64,000 nucleotides of DNA from an uncultured Nitrosomonadaceae bacterium (GCA_943787405.1 CALSMH010000003.1:415854-479853), one strand, 5' to 3'; shown: positions 20,339-29,452, counted from the first letter of the stretch. The notes: generated by a model not told the origin, from the sequence alone. Translations and numbers: made by a program.

Positions 20339-21558
20339 TAACTTTCCTTGTAAAACAATCGTCCCGGCCAACCTGATGCGGTATAAGTCTTCTTTCCGGC
20401 CAACCGCCAACTTAACTCGAACAAGAATTTACGCGCAGCTCTTGGTCCTCTTCTCCTACCCCAAACCATTGTGCATGGAATCAATAGCAAAATTTTGATG
20501 AATCTTAATGTTACACCAGTCTCATGCCTCTTTTCGAGTAGTTTAAATTTTTCGAAATCTATTCCGCTTTTTCCATCAGTCATCAGCGCCTTATGTTTTA
20601 TAGCGGCATCAAGTAGTTTACCAAAGCGCATTTCATAGGTATGTTCGCCCCGCGTTCTGAGATAACCAGCCATCGCTAAGCGGTCCCTTTCTTCTGGGTT
20701 TTCGATAAAATATTTGATCTTTTTTTCAATATCTAAAATGCCGTCGAACACCGCAACTTCTTCGTTAATCCGGTAGTAATTATCCAGTCCCTCAGAATAT
20801 TCAGTCATAAGGAATCCACCTGCACCAGGCACTTCGAAAATCCTTGCCTTGATCTGGCGGCTTCTACCAGGCACAATTCCATTCATCACAATTCCAGAAT
20901 CGCCAAAATTCAAATTGATGAAAGAATTACGCATGATTTTTGGAATTTCCTCCGCAGCAACAGCCCCCCTTTCCCAGCCATGCCCAAAACATTCCACCTT
21001 TATTCCGCGTTCTGCCAGTGCAGATATCCATTTAAAACGGTTTCCATAGGCGGTCCCTATAAACGAAACCGGATACTGACATTGCGCAGATGGAAGAGGT
21101 TCTGCAAGGCTATCAGAATTTGCTGCCCATTGGGTCAAAACAAAATTGTCATGCCCATCTCGTTTAGATTTTAGGATTGCATCTAGGTCGGTAGTCGCAT
21201 ACAGGTGAAAAGAAGGCGCAATGAATCTTGAAAGCTGCTCGTACTTCCAGGAATCATCAGTAGACCAATTTATAATGACTGCATTTGTCCCTTCACGCAC
21301 CAATTGCAAAGTTTCGGGCCATATCTCATAAGTAAGTTGCACACACAAGATAAAATCCGGTTTTTCTACGTGCACTTTATCAAGAAACTGGCGGTTTAGG
21401 TCGGCAAAATCACGGTATGAGTCACGGTTGAAAGATTCGAAGAAAACAACCTCATGACCCAAATTGCGTAGTGCGGGAAGAAAATTAACATATTCGTAGC
21501 ACCCACCCCGTACAGGATTGCCATAATTATGCTCGCCAAGAACACAAAATATTTTCAC
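20338..21558 (-). CDS. CgeB-like glycosyltransferase (GT1-type C-terminal domain)
   Basis: A 406-aa GT-B protein. The N-terminal part (FCVLGEHNYGNPVRGGCYEY, NLGHEVVFFES) and the C-terminal spore-protein CgeB/Glyco_trans_1_2 domain (RIFEVPGAGGFLMTEYSEGL near 243-262, then a helix-rich AHEKTYxxR-like EHTYEMRF) place it in the CgeB-like family. These proteins transfer sugars in surface-glycan or spore-coat loci. The last about 60 residues are a basic, hydrophobic tail (LLLIPCTMVWGRRRGPRAARK). A tiny truncated frame ends 3 bp before its start, so the start region lies at a recombination scar. TAATG junction with the next GT2 gene. Confidence 0.82.
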   Translation of the reverse strand: MKIFCVLGEHNYGNPVRGGCYEYVNFLPALRNLGHEVVFFESFNRDSYRDFADLNRQFLDKVHVEKPDFILCVQLTYEIWPETLQLVREGTNAVIINWSTDDSWKYEQLSRFIAPSFHLYATTDLDAILKSKRDGHDNFVLTQWAANSDSLAEPLPSAQCQYPVSFIGTAYGNRFKWISALAERGIKVECFGHGWERGAVAAEEIPKIMRNSFINLNFGDSGIVMNGIVPGRSRQIKARIFEVPGAGGFLMTEYSEGLDNYYRINEEVAVFDGILDIEKKIKYFIENPEERDRLAMAGYLRTRGEHTYEMRFGKLLDAAIKHKALMTDGKSGIDFEKFKLLEKRHETGVTLRFIKILLLIPCTMVWGRRRGPRAARKFLFELSWRLAGKKTYTASGWPGRLFYKES

Positions 21559-21561
21559 GGC

Positions 21562-21624
21562 TTAACGAACTGAAACATCTGATTGCGCGGCCACGACTAA
21601 AATTTTTTTATCTTTAAGTTCCAT
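21562..21624 (-). pseudogene. Possible 20-codon gene scar
   Basis: ATG 21624, preceded by an AGGAT Shine-Dalgarno-like stretch, opens MELKDKKILVVAAQSDVSVR and then stops. The first residues look like the start of a nucleotide-binding enzyme, and an upstream frame (DLKRFIIIILRKVFG) looks like the C-terminus of another protein. I read this as a deletion junction; homology is not established. Confidence 0.35.
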
Positions 21625-21965
21625 AAGATCCTATTTTTGGAACCTTGGTGTCCCAAATACTTTCCTAAGATAATAATAATAAATCTCTTCAAGTCACCCC
21701 AGTATTCAATTTTTCTCTTGAAGATAGCCATAAAATTAGAATGAATAGGTTCACAGAAAAAACCGCAATTAAATAAATTTATTCTACTTTCAATCGGATA
21801 ACAAGGATAAAAATTACTATTTTTTCACTAGTACCGTGGCAATTTAATTATGAAACATAATGTACGCGAGTAGCGCGCTCTAAAATCCTCCACCTTCAAG
21901 AAGAAAGCGCAATGAAGGACTGAATACACAGTAATTTATGAATACGATACCAAGGCATATACCTT
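21625..21965. other. AT-rich gap with no intact gene
   Basis: No convincing open frame. The part next to 21624 may be the C-terminal scrap of a lost glycosyltransferase; the remainder (21730-21965) shows nothing that I can support. Confidence 0.45.
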
Positions 21966-22850
21966 TTAACGCATAATACATCTGAGCCCTATCAAAATAA
22001 TCTCTTTGAAGATATGTACTACATGCCAAAGCCTCAACTGCCAATAGTTTCCACCAATAAGCTTTACAATATATTCATGCGCCCTAAAAATTGCCTTTTT
22101 TGTTTTCCAATTAAAAGGCATGGGGTCACTGGATATCCTACCTGAAGCGTCAAGATGCATCCATAGTCGAGTCCCTTGCTTCTTCCATAATACGGAATGT
22201 GCAAGGTCTTCACAGAATGCTTTTCCTGCAAATGGATAATAATCTTCAGTGACCAAATCTTCCCGATGACAAATCACGCATCCCCCTGGAAGCCACTGCG
22301 TTTCAAACAAGCCGGGTTCACAGTATCTGGGATCAACTGCAAATGCTATCCCTGCGGGAGATATCACGCCCATTCGTTTAATTCCCCATGGAGCTCCACA
22401 GATCAAAGAAGCATACAAACTATGTAGCCACCCAGACACCCCAGCATGGTATTCGGTAACGTATTGCCCCGTAGAAAGGAGACGGAACAAAGGTGCCATT
22501 GCATGGCCATGCCCGAGTTGTCCCAATTTTTGTACAAGCAGCCGAAGATCGTCCGGTCTCAACACGATATCATCGTCTAACTGAAGCATAAGTGGCTGAC
22601 ATGCGCGCTGTAGACCATATGCTCTCTGCGCGACCTGCCCACGACATGGTGTTTTAATAATTTTCACATTCTTCATCGAAAGATTCTCAGCACAAGAAGA
22701 ATCCTCTTCTGGAATACAAACCAGAATCTCAGCAGGTATTTTCTCACCGCTATTTAAATATAAAATCGTATCCAAAAGCGTCTCACCACCCAAGGTCGCA
22801 ATTACGACCGACAATGGGTAAAGTTCTTGTTTGTAGTGTGTTTCAGCCAT
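21966..22850 (-). CDS. Glycosyltransferase family 2
   Basis: A 294-aa GT-A transferase. N-terminal LSVVIATLGGETLLDTI, the DxD-type metal site in LMLQLDDDIVLRPDD near 90-104, and the acceptor-side block WLPGGCVICHREDL near 188-201 with the ED of FCEDLAHS are visible. The C-terminal residues are amphipathic. Its 5' end and start codon lie inside the ~165-bp sequence that is repeated at 24992-25153, which means the start region has been copied. Donor unknown. Confidence 0.88.
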   Translation of the reverse strand: MAETHYKQELYPLSVVIATLGGETLLDTILYLNSGEKIPAEILVCIPEEDSSCAENLSMKNVKIIKTPCRGQVAQRAYGLQRACQPLMLQLDDDIVLRPDDLRLLVQKLGQLGHGHAMAPLFRLLSTGQYVTEYHAGVSGWLHSLYASLICGAPWGIKRMGVISPAGIAFAVDPRYCEPGLFETQWLPGGCVICHREDLVTEDYYPFAGKAFCEDLAHSVLWKKQGTRLWMHLDASGRISSDPMPFNWKTKKAIFRAHEYIVKLIGGNYWQLRLWHVVHIFKEIILIGLRCIMR

Positions 22851-22983
22851 TACATCCTCTTAATTTTTCACAACGAAATATAATTGCATCTACTGAATCA
22901 GTGTGGCCAACTTGCCTACATTTAAAGCAGTGAAAAATGTCTCGCAATATTTCCGTGCTTGTCCGAAATCTGATCCTAACTGA
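22822..22983. repeat. Direct repeat copy A flanking a two-gene cassette
   Basis: Matches 24992-25153 at a constant offset of 2170 bp with about four mismatches in 162 bp by eye; weaker similarity continues to about 23003. Copy A spans the first 10 codons of the GT2 gene and a fragment of the 3' end of a homologue of the gene at 25060-26589. Confidence 0.93.
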
Positions 22984-23009
22984 GTATTAGGTATCTCAAG
23001 GTCTGGAAG
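22890..23009 (-). pseudogene. 3' fragment of a homologue of the 25060-26589 gene
   Basis: In copy A the minus strand encodes a C-terminus such as QLGSDFGQARKYCETFF and then GKLATLIQ, stopping at 22890. It differs by conservative changes from the intact gene (QLGSDFEQARKYCETFF, GKLAALIR). Upstream it hits an in-frame stop, so only about 38 codons remain. The changes suggest that this end came from a diverged allele. Confidence 0.75.
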
Positions 23010-23037
23010 TTAAAAGGATATGATACAAAAAATCAAC

Positions 23038-23844
23038 TTAGCTAACTGCTTTCTCAAAAAGATACTTTATGTGCGTTTTTGCGTAAAATCTATTTTTCCA
23101 TTTTATATAATCTAAAAGTTTCGGTAAGATAAAGGTTGTGCCATGCTTAAACCAATGGTTCTTAAATGACAAATCCATGTGTTTGAATGGCGTGAGGGAT
23201 TCAGAATAGTAATCGACGTAAAGCGACTTTCTTTTTATATCACCGTTATCCTTAAGCCTATCCACTCCGTGAAAGCTATAGGGAGTATGAAGAAATATTA
23301 CCGCTCTGTTTGGCATATAATCCACTTTAGATTTTGCCTCGCTACCAGTTTGATTAAAAAATATTGTAGATCCCCCAAAATCCACTCTCCAATCAGATGA
23401 AAGATAAATAATAATATTTAGAACATGCGGCAAACCAAGCTCCGGTTCATGAGAGTGATCTACATGAGCACCAAGCAAACCATCAGATTCCATCTCATGA
23501 TAATTTGCCAGAATTGTATTCCCGTTATGAGTAGTGACGAGAGTTTCAATACCGGTTAGTTCTTTTAAATTATCTACCCAGTTTTGGGTATTTAATTCAG
23601 CCACGATGTTCGATACCAGATCAGGTAATTGAGAATTTAAACTGATAGATTTATTCGATTCGACATTAGATGTGAAGTTTTTACCCATTACAAAATCGTT
23701 ATTCTGCTGTAATTCTTCAGTTAATACCTTAAAATATTCCGGGTCAAAAAAATCGTCAAGAACGACATAGGGAAAAGGACTCGCACTAAAAAAATCATTT
23801 TTTAGCTTTGAGAGTGATTTATATTTCTGATTAATAATTTCCAT
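23038..23844 (-). CDS. 2OG-Fe(II) oxygenase (prolyl-4-hydroxylase-like)
   Basis: A 268-aa protein with a double-stranded beta-helix dioxygenase core. The iron triad is visible as HxD in GAHVDHSHEP (about 137-146) and the distal His in PYSFHGVDRL (about 207-216), with the 2OG-binding basic residue in DIKRKSLYVDYY. YVVLDDFFDPEYFK near 26-39 is the typical N-terminal lead. The family hydroxylates proteins or small molecules, and in glycan loci may modify sugars or attached amino acids. It is one of two genes in the cassette between the direct repeats. The substrate is unknown. Confidence 0.85.
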   Translation of the reverse strand: MEIINQKYKSLSKLKNDFFSASPFPYVVLDDFFDPEYFKVLTEELQQNNDFVMGKNFTSNVESNKSISLNSQLPDLVSNIVAELNTQNWVDNLKELTGIETLVTTHNGNTILANYHEMESDGLLGAHVDHSHEPELGLPHVLNIIIYLSSDWRVDFGGSTIFFNQTGSEAKSKVDYMPNRAVIFLHTPYSFHGVDRLKDNGDIKRKSLYVDYYSESLTPFKHMDLSFKNHWFKHGTTFILPKLLDYIKWKNRFYAKTHIKYLFEKAVS

Positions 23845-23951
23845 TCAGATATTCCTAATATTCTAATCTTTAGTTTTTTGTTAGATTTAATATTTTAAAT
23901 TCATACTTGGTTCAAATATATTAAGAATTAGGAATTTAGTTTTGCGACTGA

Positions 23952-24947
23952 CTATTTCTTCAATATTTTCTCTAAAAGTGAGAATATCTCCCTAACCTTC
24001 CATCTTTTCACATGACGGTTATCTGCTCGAAACGATTCTGTATTATTGCATAAAGCCATTTCAAAAGACGGGAAATAATAAATATCCGATTGTATGTTTT
24101 TTTGCAATTGGTGTACAACCGATCGAAGCTGGCACTTACCGGCGAACGATTGTGTTATTACATCTTGATCAATGAAAGTAGCATGAGCAGCAACAGGGCT
24201 TACCGTAATAATAAATTTAAGATCACTATTGAACTCTTTTAGCAGCTCAATAGCAGTGGTAAGATCATTTAAATTCTGTGCAAAACCAAATTCCATAACA
24301 CGAAATCTGTCTGGAAAAATCTCCCGCAATTTAGGCCTTGGTGCACTTCCCAAAACTAAAGATATCTCGTTATCAATCCATCCTTCGTTCTGTCCAAGAG
24401 TAAGAACCAGAATTTTGCTATTTTTAAAGACATCACGGCTGGCAGCGCGATGGTTTTTAATACCAATTTCGGCCGCCTCCCGCGAAGTAAAATTACCAAC
24501 AGAATATTCTCGGAGCGGATCAATAAATCCTTTGTCATTCTCCTCAATATATACCGGTACTGTATCAGTAACTGAGTATTTTACAATTTGTAGAAAATTC
24601 TGAATGGTGTAAACCCTGCCCCAATTTGCAGAAGAATTGAAAACATTATTTTCGACATAGACATATTTCCCAATTCCTTTATCTTTGCCATTCATCATGA
24701 ACGTTGCTAATTCTTCGGCGAAGCAAGTCCCAATAGACGATATTGTTGTATCCGGTTGAATCAACAGGGTATTAAATCGTTTCTTCGTTGTAAGTTCAAG
24801 CGCTTTATTGAAATTAGTGCCAATAGGATATATCTGCGTATCAGTAAGCAGATGCTCCGGCATCCCAGCTAAAGGTTTTGGGAAATTTCTTGGCATAAAC
24901 TCAAGAGCATCTCTTACATACCCTTTTAACAACTCTGCAATTTTCAT
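23952..24947 (-). CDS. GSCFA-domain protein
   Basis: A 331-aa protein with the GSCFA-family motif, here SIGTCFAEELATFMM (about residues 71-85), followed by NSSANWGRVYT and the LVLTLGQNEGWI block near 183-194. The family is related to SGNH-type esterases/lipases and occurs in surface-glycan loci, where members may act as acyl-transferases or esterases. The GTC-F context of the first block supplies a candidate nucleophile region (family knowledge, not proved). It is the upstream gene of the two-gene cassette; 107 bp separate it from the oxygenase. Confidence 0.83.
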   Translation of the reverse strand: MKIAELLKGYVRDALEFMPRNFPKPLAGMPEHLLTDTQIYPIGTNFNKALELTTKKRFNTLLIQPDTTISSIGTCFAEELATFMMNGKDKGIGKYVYVENNVFNSSANWGRVYTIQNFLQIVKYSVTDTVPVYIEENDKGFIDPLREYSVGNFTSREAAEIGIKNHRAASRDVFKNSKILVLTLGQNEGWIDNEISLVLGSAPRPKLREIFPDRFRVMEFGFAQNLNDLTTAIELLKEFNSDLKFIITVSPVAAHATFIDQDVITQSFAGKCQLRSVVHQLQKNIQSDIYYFPSFEMALCNNTESFRADNRHVKRWKVREIFSLLEKILKK

Positions 24948-24991
24948 AAATTCAGCACTATACCTTTGTTGAAATTTTCATAACCCTATAC

Positions 24992-25153
24992 AGTTCTTGT
25001 TTGTAGTGTGTTTCAGCCATTACATCCTCTTAATTTTTTACAACGAAATATAATTGCATCTACCGAATCAGTGCGGCCAACTTGCCTACATTTAAAGCAG
25101 TGAAAAATGTCTCGCAATATTTCCGTGCTTGTTCGAAATCTGATCCTAACTGA
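24992..25153. repeat. Direct repeat copy B
   Basis: Partner of 22822-22983. It includes the true 3' end of the 25060-26589 gene and a 10-codon relic of the GT2 start (MAETHYKQEL) that then runs into cassette sequence. Confidence 0.93.
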
Positions 25154-26589
25154 ACATTTGATATTTCAATGTTAGATAAAATTGCTCGATTAAATTCAGA
25201 TACACTATTTACACTGACCCGCAAAATATCAAGTTCATAGAGTGGGTCTATGGTTAACTCGCCGGGAGATTGTAAATATATTGGCCGTAGCCCAGCCGCC
25301 ACCGCCTGGACAATCGCCGTAGTTCCCCTATAAAGAGCCCAATGCGAACGGGAAAAATCTTCTTTTAGTGTTGCTTTAGACAAAATTATATTTCCTGGAT
25401 GGTTTCTCAGCTTTGGATTTTGTGCTTTCAGAGATTCGAATGTCACTATCGGATGCAAGCGCCAGATAAATTCAACCTCAGGGTTAGCCCTGGCACATAA
25501 AATAGAATATTCAAACATGAGATTGCATTCACTCGGAATTCCTTCGGGAAGCACCAAACAGACTTGGCCGGCAGAATGATCACCTTGGCCTGTATATGTC
25601 CGGTGCTCAGGATTCGTTGTACTTTCTTTGAAGCATCTATTAGATCCAAGAACAGATATCGGAATCCCTTCCAGACCTGGCGAGGATTTGAGTTGAGCGC
25701 AGGATACTTCACCGGCTGTCAGTATCTGATCAGGATTGTACTTAGGTGCAAGGCACCGCCGAATGGCGTGTTGTAAGCGAAACACCGCGGCGTGCTGATA
25801 GCTAATACACAGCACACTAGGGTGTGCACTACGAGCAGCAGCAAAAACCACCCGCTCCCAAGCATGCCCCTCATGAGTACCCACGATTACTTTCGGCTGC
25901 AACTTCGTTACCAAAGCATCAATCTGCCTGGACATTCTTAATGTTGTATGAGCACCTCCAGACAAGGCTTCCTCAGACGCCCGCGTAAGAACGCGCCGAG
26001 CCAAACCAAGTGGCTTTTGCCTAGCAAGCTGTCTCAGACGTGCTGCTTCTTTTTTAAGTTGGTTATGAAGAGTAATTTCACCCCCAATACCAATCGTCCC
26101 GGAAAGAATTACTCTAGGTACGGCACCGTCAAACCACTTTGTTGCAAGCTCAGCACCTGACTGTCCTGTATGATTCATCAGAACTATAACTACTTTATGC
26201 CCCTGCTTGACTAATTCATTTGGCAAATTATCAAAATAAAAATCATCAGCCAAATTTACATGTGAAACATTAATTAGATGGGAAACAAGCAAGACATCTG
26301 TTTGTATGACAAAATCCTGCGGCCCATACCATAACATTCCATCAGAGCGGATTGATTTGCCAAATTGATACAGCCACCAAACTTTGTTTCGAAACAAGCG
26401 CAGCCATCGCTGAAGGGTCACTTTTGCACCACTTTTGTTTACGGCAATTTCTTTATAACTTTTTAGAAATACCGGGTGCTCACGAACAACATGCAACCAT
26501 GGTATTGATACGCGCTCTATCGTTGAATCTGCCGCCAATAAAATATGGTCACATGCAACGCAAATCGAACGGTAGAGCTCTTCTTTCAA
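25060..26589 (-). CDS. Surface-carbohydrate biosynthesis protein, GT-B-like
   Basis: A 509-aa protein with no clear named domain. Visible: a Rossmann-like central part (VDLLLVSHLI-type DVLLVSHLINVSH near 97-109), LPNELVKQGHKVVIVLMNH near 123-141, PKVIVGTHEGHAWERVVF near 233-250, and a C-terminal half with FIWRLHPIV and SHWALYRGTTAIVQAVAAGLRP, the H-P and G-T-T-A pattern of CDP-glycerophosphotransferase-like or TIGR04326-type surface-carbohydrate proteins. The start is TTG with a good AAGGA six bases before it, and it overlaps an istB remnant, so the N-terminus may have been re-formed at an IS junction. Exact function is not known. Confidence 0.7.
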   Translation of the reverse strand: MKEELYRSICVACDHILLAADSTIERVSIPWLHVVREHPVFLKSYKEIAVNKSGAKVTLQRWLRLFRNKVWWLYQFGKSIRSDGMLWYGPQDFVIQTDVLLVSHLINVSHVNLADDFYFDNLPNELVKQGHKVVIVLMNHTGQSGAELATKWFDGAVPRVILSGTIGIGGEITLHNQLKKEAARLRQLARQKPLGLARRVLTRASEEALSGGAHTTLRMSRQIDALVTKLQPKVIVGTHEGHAWERVVFAAARSAHPSVLCISYQHAAVFRLQHAIRRCLAPKYNPDQILTAGEVSCAQLKSSPGLEGIPISVLGSNRCFKESTTNPEHRTYTGQGDHSAGQVCLVLPEGIPSECNLMFEYSILCARANPEVEFIWRLHPIVTFESLKAQNPKLRNHPGNIILSKATLKEDFSRSHWALYRGTTAIVQAVAAGLRPIYLQSPGELTIDPLYELDILRVSVNSVSEFNRAILSNIEISNVQLGSDFEQARKYCETFFTALNVGKLAALIR

Positions 26590-26738
26590 AATAAATCCTT
26601 AGTCAGCTTGTCGTCAATGAACACATTACCCCATTCTGAGAAGATAAGATTGGTAGTAATAATTACGCTAGCACGCTCATACAGTTTGGACAGCAAGTGA
26701 AACAAAGTCGTCCAACCTTTTGAGCCTGGTGCCTTGAG
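26586..26738 (-). pseudogene. IS21-family istB remnant
   Basis: In one open frame the minus strand encodes LFHLLSKLYERASVIITTNL and then FSEWGNVFIDDKLT, which is the sensor/Walker B-distal part of IstB, the ATPase helper of IS21-type transposases (family pattern: LFxLxSxxYERxSxIxTTN, then F-EW-x-VF-x-D). About 50 codons remain, then a stop at 26586 that overlaps the start of the next gene. The rest of the IS is absent. Confidence 0.8.
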
Positions 26739-26762
26739 GGTAGGGTAAAAAAACATATTCTC

Positions 26763-27599
26763 TCAGTTCTGATCTAAAGTTGAGTTACCACGAATCCACA
26801 ATTGATTGTATTGATTACCCTCACCCAGATCATATTTTCTGTACAATGACAGACCAGCATTTTTCAAATGTTGTTCTGTCTGTTCCGCTTGTTCCGCAAA
26901 GTCATCATTGATCTCAACTAACACACTCTCCACTTTATTTAACACATCGGAACCACCACGGAGTATAAAATGCTCGATTCCATCAACATCTATTTTTATA
27001 AACTTAGGCAATGGTATTTCAAGCAATCTTACTGCATCATTCATGGACACCCCAATTGTTTGAAACTCAAATACTTCATTCATCACATTACCGTTCTGGT
27101 CAAAACTCTCACCAAATGTGGATAACGCACCACCCCAATCTGTATTTGACATCCTGAACATACTTGATCCGATTTTATCACTGAGGGCAATTGGCACAAT
27201 GGTAACTTTCTCCTGCAGTCCATTTGAAAAAATATTTCTCGCCAACAGCTCAAGATTGAAGACAGAGGGTTCATAAGCATAAACTCGGCAGTTTCGTGAC
27301 TTGGCAGCGTACATTGTATACAGGCCAATATTCGCGCCGACATCCCACAATACAGATCCCACAGGAATAGTATCAATCCACTCCAGAGTCTCCGGTTCTT
27401 TGGTTGCAAATGTTGAAATTCTATATTGGTTTAACCAATTTGGAACCGTAAAGGTCATCTGATGAGAGCGATAGCTAACAACCTTTTTTTGATTCATCGT
27501 AGCATTAATTATTTGCTGGTAGAAATACCGGCCAAGATATGTTTTTGGAAGCCACGACACAATCCCAGCAATTAAAATTTTTATAAGATTTTTTATCAT
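26763..27599 (-). CDS. FkbM-family methyltransferase
   Basis: A 278-aa SAM-dependent methyltransferase, probably O-methylating a sugar of the glycan. SAM-binding motif I is WDVGANIGLYT (about 90-100), YAYEPSVFNLELLARNI follows at 114-130, and FIKIDVDGIEHFILRGG near 209-225 is the FkbM-specific acidic block. A membrane-active or signal-like N-terminus (LIKILIAGIVSWLP) suggests attachment to the inner membrane. It stands alone between an istB remnant (left) and a 179-bp AT-rich gap (right), on the same strand as the operon. Confidence 0.9.
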   Translation of the reverse strand: MIKNLIKILIAGIVSWLPKTYLGRYFYQQIINATMNQKKVVSYRSHQMTFTVPNWLNQYRISTFATKEPETLEWIDTIPVGSVLWDVGANIGLYTMYAAKSRNCRVYAYEPSVFNLELLARNIFSNGLQEKVTIVPIALSDKIGSSMFRMSNTDWGGALSTFGESFDQNGNVMNEVFEFQTIGVSMNDAVRLLEIPLPKFIKIDVDGIEHFILRGGSDVLNKVESVLVEINDDFAEQAEQTEQHLKNAGLSLYRKYDLGEGNQYNQLWIRGNSTLDQN

Positions 27600-27778
27600 T
27601 GATTTCAGCTGTATGTTAATTTAGTCGGCAATGTAATAATACAATTATATATTTCCGTCTTAGTTCCCTAGCTATCTGTCGAATTTAAGCTGCAACTCAG
27701 TGATTTATTAAAGCAATTAAAATTATCATTGAGAATAATATATTTAATATAATTAATATTTTGTGATGAAAAATACGT

Positions 27779-29416
27779 CTAAGCCCAATATTCTGCTAGG
27801 ACTTTACTTAACCAACCGTTAAGCTCCTCTGGCCCACTTATTATCTCTATTCCATGCGCAGCCCGGTCATCACGTTGTAATCTACCCGTTGAATCGTAAT
27901 AGATGGAAGGCTTGCCCAATGCTCTTGCAATCAATGCTGTCGAAGTAAATGGCATGGAAATCACAGCGTAACTCGACTCAATAACCCTAAATGCGGAAAT
28001 ATCTGGATCCACTAGCACAACATGCTCCTGCTCAGATAGTCTTTCAGAAAAATACCGATAGCGAGGATGCGCCATAGCACCGAGCGTTCTCTTACGTTTC
28101 CACAACATGATAACATCCAGATGGCTAGTCGCATCTGAGATATGAGACAAAAATCTTTCACAAATTTCTGGAATATAATACTCATAATCGACTCCCAAGA
28201 TGCTATAACGTGATTGTCTCATAGGAGAGACATCAAATATCGCCACGGCAGTACTTACGAATCGGGGCAACACTGCAGCACTGCTCTGAAACCAGATTGG
28301 CCCCACGATGCTGATATTCGCTTCTATCCCAACTGCTCGCCTCACAAAATCGGCTTGACAGTCATCCCACACCAAATAATGAGGCCAATTCATGGCCTTC
28401 CAGCCATAGCCAAGTTGAGGATAGCCACCGGGTCGCTTAAAGTTCTCACAATTGGTTGAATAGAAATAAAAAGTGATAGCCGACCCGCGCTTTTTAGCTT
28501 CGTAGGTCCAAAGAGGGCGATATATCCAGCTAGAATTATGGAACAGATATTCCTGAGCCAAAAAATCGGTAGGCTGCGCACGAACTTGTGCCGCAAGGGC
28601 TGCCTCGTTTAACAACAACGCATGCCACCAACGACCGCGAAAGCAGTCGAATGCTGCAATAATGCTGGCGCGCAGACCCCAGAGTAGGTATTTGACGACG
28701 GCGCGCCCGCCCGCCAGCTCGGGCAAAACTTTTTTGGTAGGCAGCACCTCGACCCCGCCCACGAAAACAGGCCGCGCCTTACTGACCGCGTGACGCACCT
28801 CCTTGATGCCAACCGCCCTGTCTGACCATTGCAAGTACCAAGACACCACGTCATGACTTTGGCTGTCATTTTCCTCTTGTGGAAGATTGCCGGGCCCGAG
28901 ATCAGCAAAGAAAACATGGCGTTTTGGTTTGTGATTCGTATTTTGCCGCGACCTCATCCCGGCGAATGCGATCTTGATAATCTGTAACACGCCGTACAGC
29001 CAGACAGCAAAAATATAGAGTTTCCAAAGCACGCTGGATCTGAAATGTGCAACCTTAAACCCATGTTGTTCCAGAACGTCTCGCCATTCTTTGGGCAGAT
29101 AGAAAACCACACGACCATCTTTCTCACCCAATGCCAGTAGCAATGCATGATTCAACTCGAGTCCGCCTGCCCGTATCAGCAAGTATTGTCTGATAACGAT
29201 TTCGCCGATCTCCGTTCCCTGCCCCATTATCGTTGGAGAGAAGCTATGACTGGCCAGATTCAGGCGGTGATCTGTCAATGCCTGTTTAACCTTTGCGATC
29301 CGGTCAACATCGCCCGAACGCGTCAAGGCAAGGTGAGCACGCATGACACAGCGCAGTTTTACTCGCTGTCGCCTTTTTAACGCATCAGTGAACAAGGAAA
29401 GTGTTTTTCTTATCAA
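27779..29416 (-). CDS. PFTS-motif polysaccharide biosynthesis protein
   Basis: A 545-aa protein of surface-glycan clusters. The defining MPFTSTALIARALGKPSIYY block (about residues 492-511), together with SYAVISMPFTS upstream, and the ILGVDYEYYIPEI segment fit the 'polysaccharide biosynthesis PFTS motif' family, probably GT-B-fold nucleotide-sugar enzymes. A hydrophobic helix (YIFAVWLYGVLQIIKIAFAG) near 133-152 may anchor it to the membrane. The enzymatic activity is not known. It is flanked by FkbM and a GNAT gene on the same strand. Its GC content is higher than the FkbM gene, which points to a different origin. Confidence 0.75.
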   Translation of the reverse strand: MIRKTLSLFTDALKRRQRVKLRCVMRAHLALTRSGDVDRIAKVKQALTDHRLNLASHSFSPTIMGQGTEIGEIVIRQYLLIRAGGLELNHALLLALGEKDGRVVFYLPKEWRDVLEQHGFKVAHFRSSVLWKLYIFAVWLYGVLQIIKIAFAGMRSRQNTNHKPKRHVFFADLGPGNLPQEENDSQSHDVVSWYLQWSDRAVGIKEVRHAVSKARPVFVGGVEVLPTKKVLPELAGGRAVVKYLLWGLRASIIAAFDCFRGRWWHALLLNEAALAAQVRAQPTDFLAQEYLFHNSSWIYRPLWTYEAKKRGSAITFYFYSTNCENFKRPGGYPQLGYGWKAMNWPHYLVWDDCQADFVRRAVGIEANISIVGPIWFQSSAAVLPRFVSTAVAIFDVSPMRQSRYSILGVDYEYYIPEICERFLSHISDATSHLDVIMLWKRKRTLGAMAHPRYRYFSERLSEQEHVVLVDPDISAFRVIESSYAVISMPFTSTALIARALGKPSIYYDSTGRLQRDDRAAHGIEIISGPEELNGWLSKVLAEYWA

Positions 29417-29452
29417 GGTGTGAAAGCGCAGTTGATTATTCAGCTATTGGAA

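Noticed and set aside
24229..24603. 124-codon plus-strand frame opposite the GSCFA gene
   Set aside because: No motif and no ribosome site; shadow of the intact minus-strand gene.
27720..27760. TTATCATTGAGAATAAT-like Fur-box look-alike before the PFTS gene region
   Set aside because: Half-sites are in the wrong orientation for the 7-1-7 model, the tract is pure AT and it lies downstream of the PFTS gene end.
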